NCBI GenBank assembly: GCA_903844645.1
Contig: CAIMUP010000133.1
Location: 1 to 42,821 of the forward strand
Origin: an uncultured Bacteroidota bacterium
GTDB lineage: Bacteria > Bacteroidota > Bacteroidia > AKYH767-A > JABDAW01
Direction of reading: 5' to 3'
DNA length: 42,821 nt
Positions 28,836 through 38,046 of this stretch are shown one piece after another; within the stretch, counting starts at the first letter, position 1; each line of letters starts with the position of its first letter. A model generated the notes under the pieces. The model saw nothing but the letters and a program-made list of their open reading frames with translations. It made no database searches and was not told where the DNA came from. Both the position numbers and the translations under genes were made by a program.

Positions 28836-31832
28836 ATGAATTACAATAAAGTCAACAACATTACCGGATGGTTCGTTTTCCTAATCGCAGCCTTCGTGTA
28901 CATTTCAACAATCGAACCTACCGCCAGCTTCTGGGACTGCGGAGAATTCATCGCCACCTCCTATAAATTGGAAGTTGGGCATCAACCCGGAGCACCGCTT
29001 TTCCTCATTATGACCAAGGTGTTCTCGTATTTTCTCTCCGGTGGCGATGTCCATAAAGTCGCCCCGTTGGTAAACACCTTTTCCGCCTTGATGAGTGCCT
29101 TCACCATCCTTTTTCTCTTCTGGTCCATCACCTATTTTGCAAAGAAAATCGTCGTAAAGAAAGGCGCGGAAATCACCCAGGCAAACATCATCGCCATCAT
29201 GGGAGCCGGGGCTATCGGAGCCTTAGCCTATACCTTCACCGATTCGTTTTGGTTCTCCGCAGTCGAAGGTGAAGTCTATGCCAGTTCCGCATTCTTTACC
29301 GCCATCGTATTCTGGTGCATCCTGAAGTGGGAACAAGTTGCCGATGAGCCACACGGCGTAAGATGGATTATCCTGATTGCCTATTTAATGGGGCTTTCCA
29401 TCGGAGTCCATTTACTTAATCTTTTGACGATTCCTGCACTTGCCTATGTGTATTATTTCAAGAAATATAAAACCACCAAAATCGGATTATTAATATCCTC
29501 CATTGTAGGAGTAATCCTGTTAGCATTTGTTCAATTCGGAATAATTCCTGGCGTAGTAAAAGGTGCCGCCTTCTTCGATTTAATGTTCGTGAACGATTTT
29601 CACATGGGCTTTAATTCAGGAGTCATATTTTATGCAATCCTCGTCATAGCCCTCATCGTTTGGGGATTAATTTATACCAAGAAGCATGACAAACCGCTCT
29701 GGAATACCGGCATCCTCTGCGTTGTATTTATTATCATTGGATATTCTTCCTTCGCCCAAATCGTAGTTCGTTCCGATGCCGGCACACCGCTGAATGAAGG
29801 CGATCCGGAAGATGTATTCTCCTTACAATCGTATCTCGGTCGTGAACAATATGGCGACTTCCCCCTCTTTGAAGGACAATATTATAATGCCAAGTACGTG
29901 GACTCGAAAGAGGGTGGAGAGAATTTTATAAAAGATCAAAAAACAAAGAGCTACAAGTCCACCGGCAGAAAACAAATTCCTATTTATGATAAAGAATATT
30001 GCACCATCTTCCCTCGTATGTACGACAGCGAACCCAACCATATCCGCGGTTATAAAGAATGGGCAGGAATCAAAGGAGATCGCAAGCCTACCTTCGCCGA
30101 AAACCTAACTTACTTTTTCAAATACCAGATTAATTTTATGTACTTCCGCTACTTCTTTTGGAACTATGTAGGCAGGCAGAATGACATCCAAGGTTACGGA
30201 GAAATTAATCATGGTAATTGGATCAGTGGTATCCCTTTCATAGACTCTTTTATGGTCGGTCCTCAAGATAAACTCCCCCAAAGCCAACTCTGGAACAAAG
30301 GGCGTAATAAGTTTTACTTCCTCCCTTTAATTTTAGGAATAATCGGGATGGTTTATCATTTTAAAAGGAACTGGAAAGACGGCGTAATCGTTACCATGTT
30401 CTTCTTCTTCACCGGGCTTGCCATCATCCTTTATCTTAATCAACCTCCCTATCAGCCACGCGAACGAGATTATGCTTATGCAGGCTCTTGTTATGCCTTT
30501 GCCATGTTCATCGGGCTTGGTGTTTTATGGCTCATCGAGAAGTTACAAACCAAGATGGATGGCGTTAAAGCTGGCTTCCTCGCTATCCTTATTTGCGCTG
30601 TTGTTCCAGGTGTTTTAGCTAAGGATGGATGGGATGATCACGACCGTTCCGGCAGGTATTGTGCCCGCGATTTCGCTTACGATTATCTCAATTCCTGCGC
30701 TCCGAATGCCATCTTATTCACTGGTGGCGATAACGATACTTTCCCCCTCTGGTATGAGCAGGAAGTAGAGGGCGTTCGCACTGATGTTCGTGTAATTGTT
30801 TCCAGTCTTTTCAATACCGATTGGTACATCAATACCTCCCGACAAAAATTCTATGATTCTGACCCCGCGCCGTATTCTATTTCCCCTGATAAATACGTTT
30901 CCGGCACTCGCGATTATCTGCCATTTAATGACAGGCATATCAAAGATCCCGTGCCGTTAAATCAGTTTATTGATTTCATCTCAAGCGACCGCGAGGAAGC
31001 CAAAGTAAAGATGCAAAACGGAGTGGCGATGAACTATTTCCCTACCAAAAGATTAAGGCTTAACGTGGATTCTGCAACCGTAGTGAATAACGGCACGGTG
31101 GATAGGGATTTGGCTGGACAAATCGTGAAGCAAATTGATTTTGAAATCAAGGATAATTACCTCATGAAAGGACACATGATGGTCCTCGATATGTTGGCGC
31201 ATAATAATTGGAAACGCCCTATCTATTTCGCGGTTTCTATGGAGAGTTCGGATTATCTTGGGCTGGAAGAATACTTCCAGTTGGAGGGGCTTGCTTACCG
31301 CTTGGTTCCTATCAAACATGCTAAAAGCCCTGATGGACAATCGGGTGGCGTGAACACCAGAATCATGTACGATAACCTGATGAATAAATTCAAATGGGGC
31401 GGCATGGATTCTGAAACCAAGACTCCTTATCTCGATGATAAAATCCGAAACATGACCATCAATCTTCGCAACAATTTCGAGCGTCTTGCTGATGCCTTAT
31501 TAGCCGAAGGCAAAAAGGAAACAGCCATAGCCGTTCTCGATAAATGCCAAAAAGTGATCCCTGAACGCGAAGTGCCTTATGATATTTATATGATACGTGC
31601 TGCCGAGCAATATTTCAGAGCCGGAGCGGTAGAAAAAGGTACTAAATTAGTGAAGCGTTTGAGCGATATTTACGAAAACGATATGGCTTATTACAACACC
31701 CTCAAAGGTGCTGATGAAAAGGCTTATGACCGCGAAAAGAATCAGGCAGGAGCAGTAATTAACGAACTTGCAAGAATGATGAAAGATGTGAAAGGGGAAA
31801 CTGATTCACCGAAAATGATAAAAGGAAATTAA
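28836..31832 (+). CDS. GT117-type membrane glycosyltransferase (DUF2723)
   Basis: 998 aa. The N-terminal DUF2723 domain (about 10-170) begins with a membrane helix and the loop TIEPTASFWDCGEFIATSYKLEVGHQPGAPLF, with acidic residues in the first external loop as in GT-C glycosyltransferases related to protein O-mannosyltransferases. Multiple further helices span about 85-300 and 490-610. Then comes a soluble region with PPYQPRERDYAYAGSCYAF, NAILFTGGDNDTFPLWYEQEVEGVRTDVRV and NNWKRPIYFAVSM. The C-terminal 150 residues are helical and TPR-like. It probably transfers a sugar from a lipid carrier at the periplasmic face, plausibly to exported proteins. Acceptor and sugar unknown. A terminator follows at 31851-31889. 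Confidence 0.88.
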   Translation: MNYNKVNNITGWFVFLIAAFVYISTIEPTASFWDCGEFIATSYKLEVGHQPGAPLFLIMTKVFSYFLSGGDVHKVAPLVNTFSALMSAFTILFLFWSITYFAKKIVVKKGAEITQANIIAIMGAGAIGALAYTFTDSFWFSAVEGEVYASSAFFTAIVFWCILKWEQVADEPHGVRWIILIAYLMGLSIGVHLLNLLTIPALAYVYYFKKYKTTKIGLLISSIVGVILLAFVQFGIIPGVVKGAAFFDLMFVNDFHMGFNSGVIFYAILVIALIVWGLIYTKKHDKPLWNTGILCVVFIIIGYSSFAQIVVRSDAGTPLNEGDPEDVFSLQSYLGREQYGDFPLFEGQYYNAKYVDSKEGGENFIKDQKTKSYKSTGRKQIPIYDKEYCTIFPRMYDSEPNHIRGYKEWAGIKGDRKPTFAENLTYFFKYQINFMYFRYFFWNYVGRQNDIQGYGEINHGNWISGIPFIDSFMVGPQDKLPQSQLWNKGRNKFYFLPLILGIIGMVYHFKRNWKDGVIVTMFFFFTGLAIILYLNQPPYQPRERDYAYAGSCYAFAMFIGLGVLWLIEKLQTKMDGVKAGFLAILICAVVPGVLAKDGWDDHDRSGRYCARDFAYDYLNSCAPNAILFTGGDNDTFPLWYEQEVEGVRTDVRVIVSSLFNTDWYINTSRQKFYDSDPAPYSISPDKYVSGTRDYLPFNDRHIKDPVPLNQFIDFISSDREEAKVKMQNGVAMNYFPTKRLRLNVDSATVVNNGTVDRDLAGQIVKQIDFEIKDNYLMKGHMMVLDMLAHNNWKRPIYFAVSMESSDYLGLEEYFQLEGLAYRLVPIKHAKSPDGQSGGVNTRIMYDNLMNKFKWGGMDSETKTPYLDDKIRNMTINLRNNFERLADALLAEGKKETAIAVLDKCQKVIPEREVPYDIYMIRAAEQYFRAGAVEKGTKLVKRLSDIYENDMAYYNTLKGADEKAYDREKNQAGAVINELARMMKDVKGETDSPKMIKGN

Positions 31833-31850
31833 ACAAGATTTCTTCTTAAT

Positions 31851-31889
31851 AAAAGCCGAGTTATTCTTCATGAATGGCTTGGCTTTTTT
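31851..31889 (+). terminator. intrinsic terminator of the GT117 gene
   Basis: AAAAGCCGAGTTATTC pairs imperfectly with GAATGGCTTGGCTTTT and ends in TTTTTT. A start codon chosen at 31874 for the next gene would lie inside this stem, which supports the later start at 31916. Confidence 0.75.
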
Positions 31890-31915
31890 GTTGGATAAAA
31901 ATCGTTAAATATACA

Positions 31916-32737
31916 ATGATGAAAAAGCAATTCTTTAATACCGTAGGCATCGTAGCAATCTCGCTGTTACTGCTGAATGCGAAGAGCGATAAACACAAAA
32001 TGGCAATCACTGCTTCCACAATAGAGCAATCTGTTGCCAAGATTTCGGAAACCTTTTATGCCGGAAAATACGAGGTTTCAAACATCTTGTATCGCGAATT
32101 TGTGAATGATTTAATTGCTCGAAAAAGAGATAAAGATTTAAAGATTTCACAGGTAGATTCTGACGGCTGGCATGCAAAAGGGATAGGATATAACGAACCT
32201 TATGTTCTGCTTTATCATCGGCATCCGGCATACAATGATTACCCTGTTGTGAATATTTCTTATGAGGATGCCAAACTGTTTTGTAAATGGCTAACGGATA
32301 CCTATAATTCCTTTCCAAAAAGAAAATTTAACAAAGTTTTATTCCGTTTACCGACCGAACAAGAGTGGATGAATGCCGCACGGGCAGGGCATCCCAATCA
32401 AATTTTTTCTTCTGGTGATTCATTAAGAAACAAGAAAGGAGTCGTGATGTATAACTTCAACGCTTCACAATATTTCGCGAAGCATTCCCTAAAATCTGAT
32501 AGTTCAAAATATGAAAATGCAGATATTACTGCGCCATGCAAATCGTATTGGGCAAACGATTTCGGCATCTATAATATGAGCGGCAATGCTGCCGAAATGC
32601 TTGCTGACAAAGGGATTACGAAGGGCGGCAGTTTTAGGGAGTATGAAGAGGCTCTAAAGATTGATGCCAAAGAAACGTATCAGCATTCAGCCTCTAACAT
32701 AGGCTTCCGGTACTTTATGGAAGTGATTAAAGAATAA
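31916..32737 (+). CDS. SUMF1/FGE-fold protein
   Basis: 273 aa from the ATG at 31916 (a second ATG follows at 31919). Hydrophobic N-terminus (FFNTVGIVAISLLLLNA), probably a signal peptide. FGE-sulfatase landmarks: AGKYEVSNILYREFV, HPAYNDYPVVNISYEDAKLFCKWLTDTYN, VLFRLPTEQEWMNAARAG, FGIYNMSGNAAEMLADKGITKGGSF and the ending SASNIGFRYFM. The copper-binding cysteine pair of true formylglycine-generating enzymes is not evident (the two Cys are in FCKWL and APCKSYW). It is therefore more likely a non-catalytic C-lectin-like fold, as in GldJ/GldK gliding/T9SS lipoproteins. That similarity is by family only. Confidence 0.8.
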   Translation: MMKKQFFNTVGIVAISLLLLNAKSDKHKMAITASTIEQSVAKISETFYAGKYEVSNILYREFVNDLIARKRDKDLKISQVDSDGWHAKGIGYNEPYVLLYHRHPAYNDYPVVNISYEDAKLFCKWLTDTYNSFPKRKFNKVLFRLPTEQEWMNAARAGHPNQIFSSGDSLRNKKGVVMYNFNASQYFAKHSLKSDSSKYENADITAPCKSYWANDFGIYNMSGNAAEMLADKGITKGGSFREYEEALKIDAKETYQHSASNIGFRYFMEVIKE

Positions 32738-32754
32738 TTGGGAGTTAGTTCTCT

Positions 32755-35700
32755 TTACATATTCCTCCGATACTGCCCGCCCACTTCAAATAAGGCAGTC
32801 GTCATCTCGCCAAGAGAGCAATATTTGGAGGCTTCCATAAGAGAATTAAAGATGTTTTTATTGGCAATGGCAGTTGTTTGAAGATTGCGAAGAAGTGCAT
32901 GCGTTTTATCGGCATAATGCTTGTGTAATTCTTTGAGCATTTCAATTTGATATTGCTTTTCTTCTTCTGTTGCACGGATGACTTCCTTAGGAAGAATCGT
33001 GGGAGAACCTTTGGAAGAGAGGAAGGTATTTACCCCGATAATAGGGTACTCTCCTGTATGTTTGAGGGTCTCATAATAGAGCGATTCTTCTTGAATAAGT
33101 CCGCGCTGATACATAGTTTCCATGGCACCAAGAACGCCGCCCCGCTCGGTTATTCTATCGAACTCTGTAAGCACGGCTTCTTCGACTAAATCGGTGAGTT
33201 CTTCAATGATAAAAGAGCCTTGCAGAGGGTTTTCATTCTTTGCCAAACCAAGCTCGCGGTTAATAATTAATTGGATAGCCATTGCACGACGAACACTCTC
33301 CTCTGTTGGCGTGGTAATGGCTTCATCATAAGCATTGGTATGAAGAGAATTGCAGTTATCATAGATGGCATAAAGGGCTTGCAATGTAGTGCGAATATCA
33401 TTGAAGTCAATCTCCTGTGCATGCAACGAACGTCCCGAAGTTTGAATGTGATATTTAAGCATTTGAGAACGTTCGTCAGCATTGTATTTTAGCTTCATTG
33501 CCTTTGCCCATATTCTTCTTGCAACACGACCAATTACCGCGTATTCAGGGTCAATTCCATTCGAAAAGAAGAAGGAAAGATTAGGTGCAAACTGGTTAAT
33601 ATCCATGCCTCGAGAAACATAATATTCAACGTAAGTAAAACCATTGGAAAGCGTAAGAGCTAATTGTGTAATTGGATTAGCACCAGCCTCCGAAATATGA
33701 TAACCGGAGATGGAAACGGAATAGAAATTCCTTATCTTATTCTGTATAAAATACTCCTGCACATCACCCATTAAACGCAGCGCAAATTCAGTTGAAAAAA
33801 TGCATGTATTCTGTGCCTGATCTTCCTTTAAAATATCTGCCTGGACAGTTCCACGAACGATTGCAATTGTATCCTTTTTTATCTTCTCATAAACATCAAT
33901 TGGAAGAACCTGATCACCTGTAACTCCCAGCAATAGCAAGCCTAATCCATCATTGCCTTCAGGAATGGGACCTTGATACGAAGGACGTTTAGCACCTGAT
34001 TTCTTATAGAGATCATCAATCTTTTTATTGACTTCATCTACGAGATTATTTTCTTTAATATAAATCTCACATTGCTGATCAATAGCGGCATTCATAAAGA
34101 AACCGGTAAGCATTGCAGCAGGACCATTAATTGTCATACTAACCGATGTTGAAGCATTGGCAAGATTGAATCCGGAGTATAGCTTCTTGGCATCATCCAA
34201 ACAACAAATTGATACACCTGCATTACCTATTTTACCATAGATATCAGGACGTAAATCAGGATCGTGTCCATAAAGTGTTACAGAGTCAAAAGCAGTAGAT
34301 AAACGCTTTGCTGGAAGCCCGCGAGATACATAATGAAAGCGCCTGTTAGTACGCTCCGGACCACCTTCTCCTGCAAACATTCTGGTCGGATCTTCACCTT
34401 CTCTCTTGAATGGGAAAACGCCCGCAGTATAAGGGAATTCGCCAGGGACATTCTCCTCAAGATTCCATTTTAACAAGTCTCCCCACGCTTCATATTTAGG
34501 AAGAGAAATCTTTGGAATCTGTGAATGAGAAAGCGATTCGTAATGCGTCACAATCTTAATATCACGACCACGAACTTTATAGGTATAAAACTTATCTTTA
34601 TAAGATTGAAACTTATCTCTCCATGTCTCGATTATCCTTTTGTTACGCCCATCTAATGACAATTCCAATTCTGAATAAGTTTCTTCAAGACCCTTAATTA
34701 AACGATCTTTATCTTCTAACTTAGAATGTTTTAAAGTATCAATTGACTTGCGGATAGCATAGAGTTGTTGGGCAACTTCTGCCTGCTCATTCACCCAGGA
34801 ATCATACTTACGATTGTTCTCTGAAATCTCAGATAGATATCGTGTACGATGAGGAGGAATAATGTAAATCTTTTCAGACATTTCATCGGTAATATGGAAG
34901 TCTGACTTCAAATCAGCACCAGCTTTCTCCACTAATTTATCCATGATTGCTTTGTAGAGTTTATTCATTCCCGGATCATTAAATTGAGAAGCTATGGTGC
35001 CATATACTGGAATCTTTTCATCTGGCATTTCAAACAATTGATGATTGCGTTTATACTGTTTCTTCACATCACGAATTGCATCCAAAGCACCACGTTTATC
35101 GAATTTATTAAGAGCAATAATATCAGCAAAATCGAGCATGTCAATCTTCTCTAACTGTGTAGCTGCGCCATATTCGGGAGTCATCACATACAATGAAACA
35201 TCTGAATGTTCAATGATTTCAGTATCTGATTGACCAATGCCGGAAGTCTCCAGAATAATCAAATCATAACCCGCCGCTTTCACAATGTCAACAGCATCCT
35301 TCACATACTTTGACAATGCTAAATTAGATTGGCGAGTAGCAAGAGAACGCATATAAACCCTTGGATTATTAATAGAGTTCATGCGAATTCTATCACCCAA
35401 TAATGCCCCGCCAGTTTTGCGTTTGGAAGGATCAACAGAGATGATGGCAATGGTTTTATCTTTGAAATCAACCAAGAATCTACGCACTAATTCATCAACT
35501 AAAGAAGATTTACCAGAGCCACCAGTGCCAGTAATACCAAGCACTTTGGAAGCTTTAATATTTACTTTTAACTTTAATGTTTCAAACTCCTTATGATTAT
35601 TTTCAGCGCATGAAATCAATCGGGCTATAGCATGAGAATCTCTTTTGGTAATCTCATCTACCTCTCCATTCATGTTAAATCCAGTAGGGAAATCACACTT

Positions 35701-36123
35701 CTGCAACATATCATTAATCATGCCTTGCAAGCCCATAGAACGACCATCATCGGGGGTATAAATTCGAGTAATACCATACTTCTCCAAAGCTTCTATTTCC
35801 TTTGGAAGAATCACGCCACCACCACCGCCAAATATCTTGATATGTTCACAACCACGCTCTTTCAGAAGGTCATACATGTATTTGAAATATTCATTGTGAC
35901 CACCCTGATAACTCGTCATGGCTATAGCATTTGCATCCTCTTGAATGGCACAACTCACAACATCGGAAACGCTGCGATCATGCCCAAGATGAATGACTTC
36001 GGCACCGCTCGCCTGAATGATTCTTCGCATGATATTGATGGAGGCATCATGCCCATCAAACAGGGATGCTGCGGTAACAATTCTTATCGGATTTATTGGT
36101 TTATAGGGTTCTATTTTTTTCAA
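32755..36123 (-). CDS. icmF: fused isobutyryl-CoA mutase (IcmF type)
   Basis: 1122 aa with the single-chain IcmF order: B12-binding domain (about 10-140; [13 protein letters not shown] with H25 as the expected cobalt ligand), MeaB-like G-protein chaperone (about 190-400; P-loop GTGGSGKSS near 199-207, [13 protein letters not shown] 339-342), linker (410-555), and mutase barrel (about 560-1122). At the two positions that set substrate choice it has Phe570 (TAGVFPFK) and Gln771 ([10 protein letters not shown]), where methylmalonyl-CoA mutase has Tyr and Arg. By that rule it isomerises isobutyryl-CoA and n-butyryl-CoA. Cytoplasmic, adenosylcobalamin- and GTP-dependent. Single gene, convergent with the SUMF1-fold gene (17-nt gap). 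Confidence 0.93.
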   Translation of the reverse strand: MKKIEPYKPINPIRIVTAASLFDGHDASINIMRRIIQASGAEVIHLGHDRSVSDVVSCAIQEDANAIAMTSYQGGHNEYFKYMYDLLKERGCEHIKIFGGGGGVILPKEIEALEKYGITRIYTPDDGRSMGLQGMINDMLQKCDFPTGFNMNGEVDEITKRDSHAIARLISCAENNHKEFETLKLKVNIKASKVLGITGTGGSGKSSLVDELVRRFLVDFKDKTIAIISVDPSKRKTGGALLGDRIRMNSINNPRVYMRSLATRQSNLALSKYVKDAVDIVKAAGYDLIILETSGIGQSDTEIIEHSDVSLYVMTPEYGAATQLEKIDMLDFADIIALNKFDKRGALDAIRDVKKQYKRNHQLFEMPDEKIPVYGTIASQFNDPGMNKLYKAIMDKLVEKAGADLKSDFHITDEMSEKIYIIPPHRTRYLSEISENNRKYDSWVNEQAEVAQQLYAIRKSIDTLKHSKLEDKDRLIKGLEETYSELELSLDGRNKRIIETWRDKFQSYKDKFYTYKVRGRDIKIVTHYESLSHSQIPKISLPKYEAWGDLLKWNLEENVPGEFPYTAGVFPFKREGEDPTRMFAGEGGPERTNRRFHYVSRGLPAKRLSTAFDSVTLYGHDPDLRPDIYGKIGNAGVSICCLDDAKKLYSGFNLANASTSVSMTINGPAAMLTGFFMNAAIDQQCEIYIKENNLVDEVNKKIDDLYKKSGAKRPSYQGPIPEGNDGLGLLLLGVTGDQVLPIDVYEKIKKDTIAIVRGTVQADILKEDQAQNTCIFSTEFALRLMGDVQEYFIQNKIRNFYSVSISGYHISEAGANPITQLALTLSNGFTYVEYYVSRGMDINQFAPNLSFFFSNGIDPEYAVIGRVARRIWAKAMKLKYNADERSQMLKYHIQTSGRSLHAQEIDFNDIRTTLQALYAIYDNCNSLHTNAYDEAITTPTEESVRRAMAIQLIINRELGLAKNENPLQGSFIIEELTDLVEEAVLTEFDRITERGGVLGAMETMYQRGLIQEESLYYETLKHTGEYPIIGVNTFLSSKGSPTILPKEVIRATEEEKQYQIEMLKELHKHYADKTHALLRNLQTTAIANKNIFNSLMEASKYCSLGEMTTALFEVGGQYRRNM

Positions 36124-36198
36124 AATCTTATCGGTCTTATTCTATTATTAATGGCGCAAATTTAAGGAAAATGTTGAAGATTTAAACCAACAACTCTT

Positions 36199-36402
36199 TC
36201 ATCTGTTCCACATCCCGCATTGCAACATTTCATTGGTGCTGTTGTCTAATAGTTGGAAATATTCTTTAGTGCCTGTAAGGTAATAGTGAGTTCGATTATT
36301 GAAGCCGCAAAAGTAGCTATTGCGCTGCACATCCTGATGAGTGAGATAACCATTAGGAATGCGAACATATCGCGAGCCGGATAGACCTCTTGATAGAGAT
36401 TG
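36199..36402 (-). pseudogene. C-terminal gene remnant without a start codon
   Basis: On the minus strand an open frame of 67 codons runs from just after a TAA (36403-36405) to a TGA at 36199-36201. It contains no ATG except near its end. Its translation looks like real protein: RYVRIPNGYLTHQDVQRNS, then YFCGFNNRTHYYLTGTKEYF and QLLDNSTNEMLQCGMWNR, with aromatic and glycine patterns rather than low complexity. It is probably the 3' end of a lost gene. The family was not recognised. The remaining bases of the 36124-36459 gap show nothing else. Confidence 0.45.
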
Positions 36403-36459
36403 TTAAGAGATTTTAGGTTAAGGGTTTGTTCCTTTAACCAGAATTCATTTTGTTATGAA

Positions 36460-37326
36460 TCAATTATAAGGAAATCTTTTACCCTGTGGATCTGGCCATT
36501 CGCCTTCCACCTTATCAGTGTTTGCCACGATAATAAAATTCTCCAATACTCCTGCTGTACCTTTAACAATCTGATCGCAACTGCCTACCTGAAATTTCCA
36601 TGTTGCAGGATTATATTCCCCTACTCCATGATAAATGGTATAGCTCTTGGCATATTTATTCTTCTTAGTCTTTACTCTTACTTTGGCAGGACCTACGTTT
36701 GTTTCAACAACAAAACTCTGTGCAGGCAGTTGTCCTTTGAAATAAACAGGTGCCGATTTCAAACGGTAAGTAGTCAGGTTAAACACAGGCAGGTTGCCAT
36801 TAACCAAATTCACACAGCTTGCAGCATTTTGATTAATCCCATTTCTTAACTGAATTACATAAGTATCTCTCGTTGCTTTATCGGATGCTGAAATTTTTAC
36901 ACCCGGGATATTAGCTAATGGTGTCAAAGCGTTTGCAATACCTATTAAATAAGCTACCGTTGGCACTACGGCTGACAAGGCAGGGATGGCTGTTATTCTT
37001 GGTGCTTTATCAAACCAATAAGAACATAATTCTTTAGGATTCAATTCGCCTAACTTCAATCCTAATTGAATATTCACAAATGGAGGCACTGGCAAGGTTA
37101 CTAAAAGAGCGTACTGTTTTGCCGTTTCTTTGATGATTCTGGCGATCTCTTGTTCAGAAGGTATCTTTACCAATTCGATTTCTGTCATTTCTTTCTCTTC
37201 TTTTTTACCCACTTTCTTCGCTGGTGTTGCTACCTTTGCGAGCGGGGCGTTCTTCTTTGGGGCTGCTTTTGGTGCAGGCTTGGTGACCTTTTTTGGGGTA
37301 ACGGTATTCGGTTTTTTTGTTGCCAT
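36460..37326 (-). CDS. protein of unknown function with a Lys/Pro/Ala-rich tail
   Basis: 288 aa. The first 45 residues are a histone-H1-like low-complexity tail (KKVTKPAPKAAPKKNAPL and similar), which suggests binding to nucleic acid or another polyanion. A helical stretch (about 50-90) follows, then LNPKELCSYWFDKAPRITAIPALS, then a beta-rich half: VYFKGQLPAQSFVVETNVGPAKVRVKTKKNKYAKSYTIYHGVGEYNPATWKFQVGSCDQIVKG and FIIVANTDKVEGEWPDPQGKRF. This half resembles fibronectin-like adhesion or binding modules. No signal peptide. 82 nt behind the sigma factor gene at 37409, so possibly co-transcribed. No family recognised. Confidence 0.65.
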   Translation of the reverse strand: MATKKPNTVTPKKVTKPAPKAAPKKNAPLAKVATPAKKVGKKEEKEMTEIELVKIPSEQEIARIIKETAKQYALLVTLPVPPFVNIQLGLKLGELNPKELCSYWFDKAPRITAIPALSAVVPTVAYLIGIANALTPLANIPGVKISASDKATRDTYVIQLRNGINQNAASCVNLVNGNLPVFNLTTYRLKSAPVYFKGQLPAQSFVVETNVGPAKVRVKTKKNKYAKSYTIYHGVGEYNPATWKFQVGSCDQIVKGTAGVLENFIIVANTDKVEGEWPDPQGKRFPYN

Positions 37327-37408
37327 TGTAATATATGTTGGTATATGCTTCTACCCCTATATATCAAGAAAAGTAAGAAGTACGGCAAGAAAATGAAAAT
37401 ATTTTTTT

Positions 37409-37972
37409 TCAGAGGAATCTTTTCTGCAAGGCTGTGATGATTCTCGAGTATTCCTTGCTCAACGATTTTGCCTTTTCTTTATCCGGAGTCCTTGCTTTAA
37501 TATTCAGGAAACGGGCTATCACTTCCCAGGGTGCGTTTCTGAATAATTTCAGTGTTATCAGGAGTTGCCACCGTTCAGGAAGCTGCGGTAACAGTTTCTC
37601 TATCTTTACTAATATTTCCTGATCAATGATAGCGGCATCGGTTTGTTCATCAGAGCCTTCGCAGAGGGTTTCATCGTTAATCATTTCCATACGGGCTATG
37701 ATAGGTTTTTGTTTGGCGAAATAACGAAAGGCGGTAACGCGCAGCCAGCCTTTAAAGTTATCTTCGTCAATATAGTTATCTTTTAAGAAGATGGCGAGGA
37801 CAATGATCCATATTTCCTGACAAGCATCTTTGGCATCATCGGGGTCTTTGCGGTATTTTAGGCAGTAGGTAAAAAGAAAATGAGCATAGCGAGCCTCCAG
37901 GAGGGGGAAAGCTTTCAGGTCTCCGGCTTGGTGGCGAAGGATGATGGAGGCAGTGGTTTCTTGTTTTTTCAT
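37409..37972 (-). CDS. divergent ECF-type sigma factor
   Basis: 187 aa. Region 2: ILRHQAGDLKAFPLLEARYAHFLFTYCLKYRKDPDDAKDACQEIWIIVLAIFLKDNY (about 11-67), then FKGWLRVTAFRYFAKQKP (about 73-90), replacing the usual F-W-L-x-x-I-A-x-N. Region 4: LLPQLPERWQLLITLKLFRNAPWEVIARFLNIKART (about 128-163), a recognisable but divergent helix-turn-helix. The overall layout and length fit an ECF sigma factor. Divergence in both promoter-contact parts means its target promoters probably differ from standard ones. The gene at 36460 follows in the same direction. Confidence 0.75.
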   Translation of the reverse strand: MKKQETTASIILRHQAGDLKAFPLLEARYAHFLFTYCLKYRKDPDDAKDACQEIWIIVLAIFLKDNYIDEDNFKGWLRVTAFRYFAKQKPIIARMEMINDETLCEGSDEQTDAAIIDQEILVKIEKLLPQLPERWQLLITLKLFRNAPWEVIARFLNIKARTPDKEKAKSLSKEYSRIITALQKRFL

Positions 37973-38046
37973 GGTTTGGTTTGTTTTTTATTCCTTTTGT
38001 ATCTTGCTGGGGTAGGGGGCTATGGTGGGGTAGGGCATGGTTTGTT

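Noticed and set aside
31916-32737. Active formylglycine-generating enzyme
   Set aside because: The catalytic cysteine pair is not evident; only the fold motifs are kept.
32755-36123. Methylmalonyl-CoA mutase large subunit
   Set aside because: Domain order (B12 domain first, G-protein inserted) and Phe570/Gln771 fit IcmF instead.
36400-36849. Plus-strand frame opposite the Lys-tailed protein gene
   Set aside because: Antisense shadow with Cys/Phe-rich random composition and no promoter; the minus-strand frame is open for 288 codons with structured sequence.
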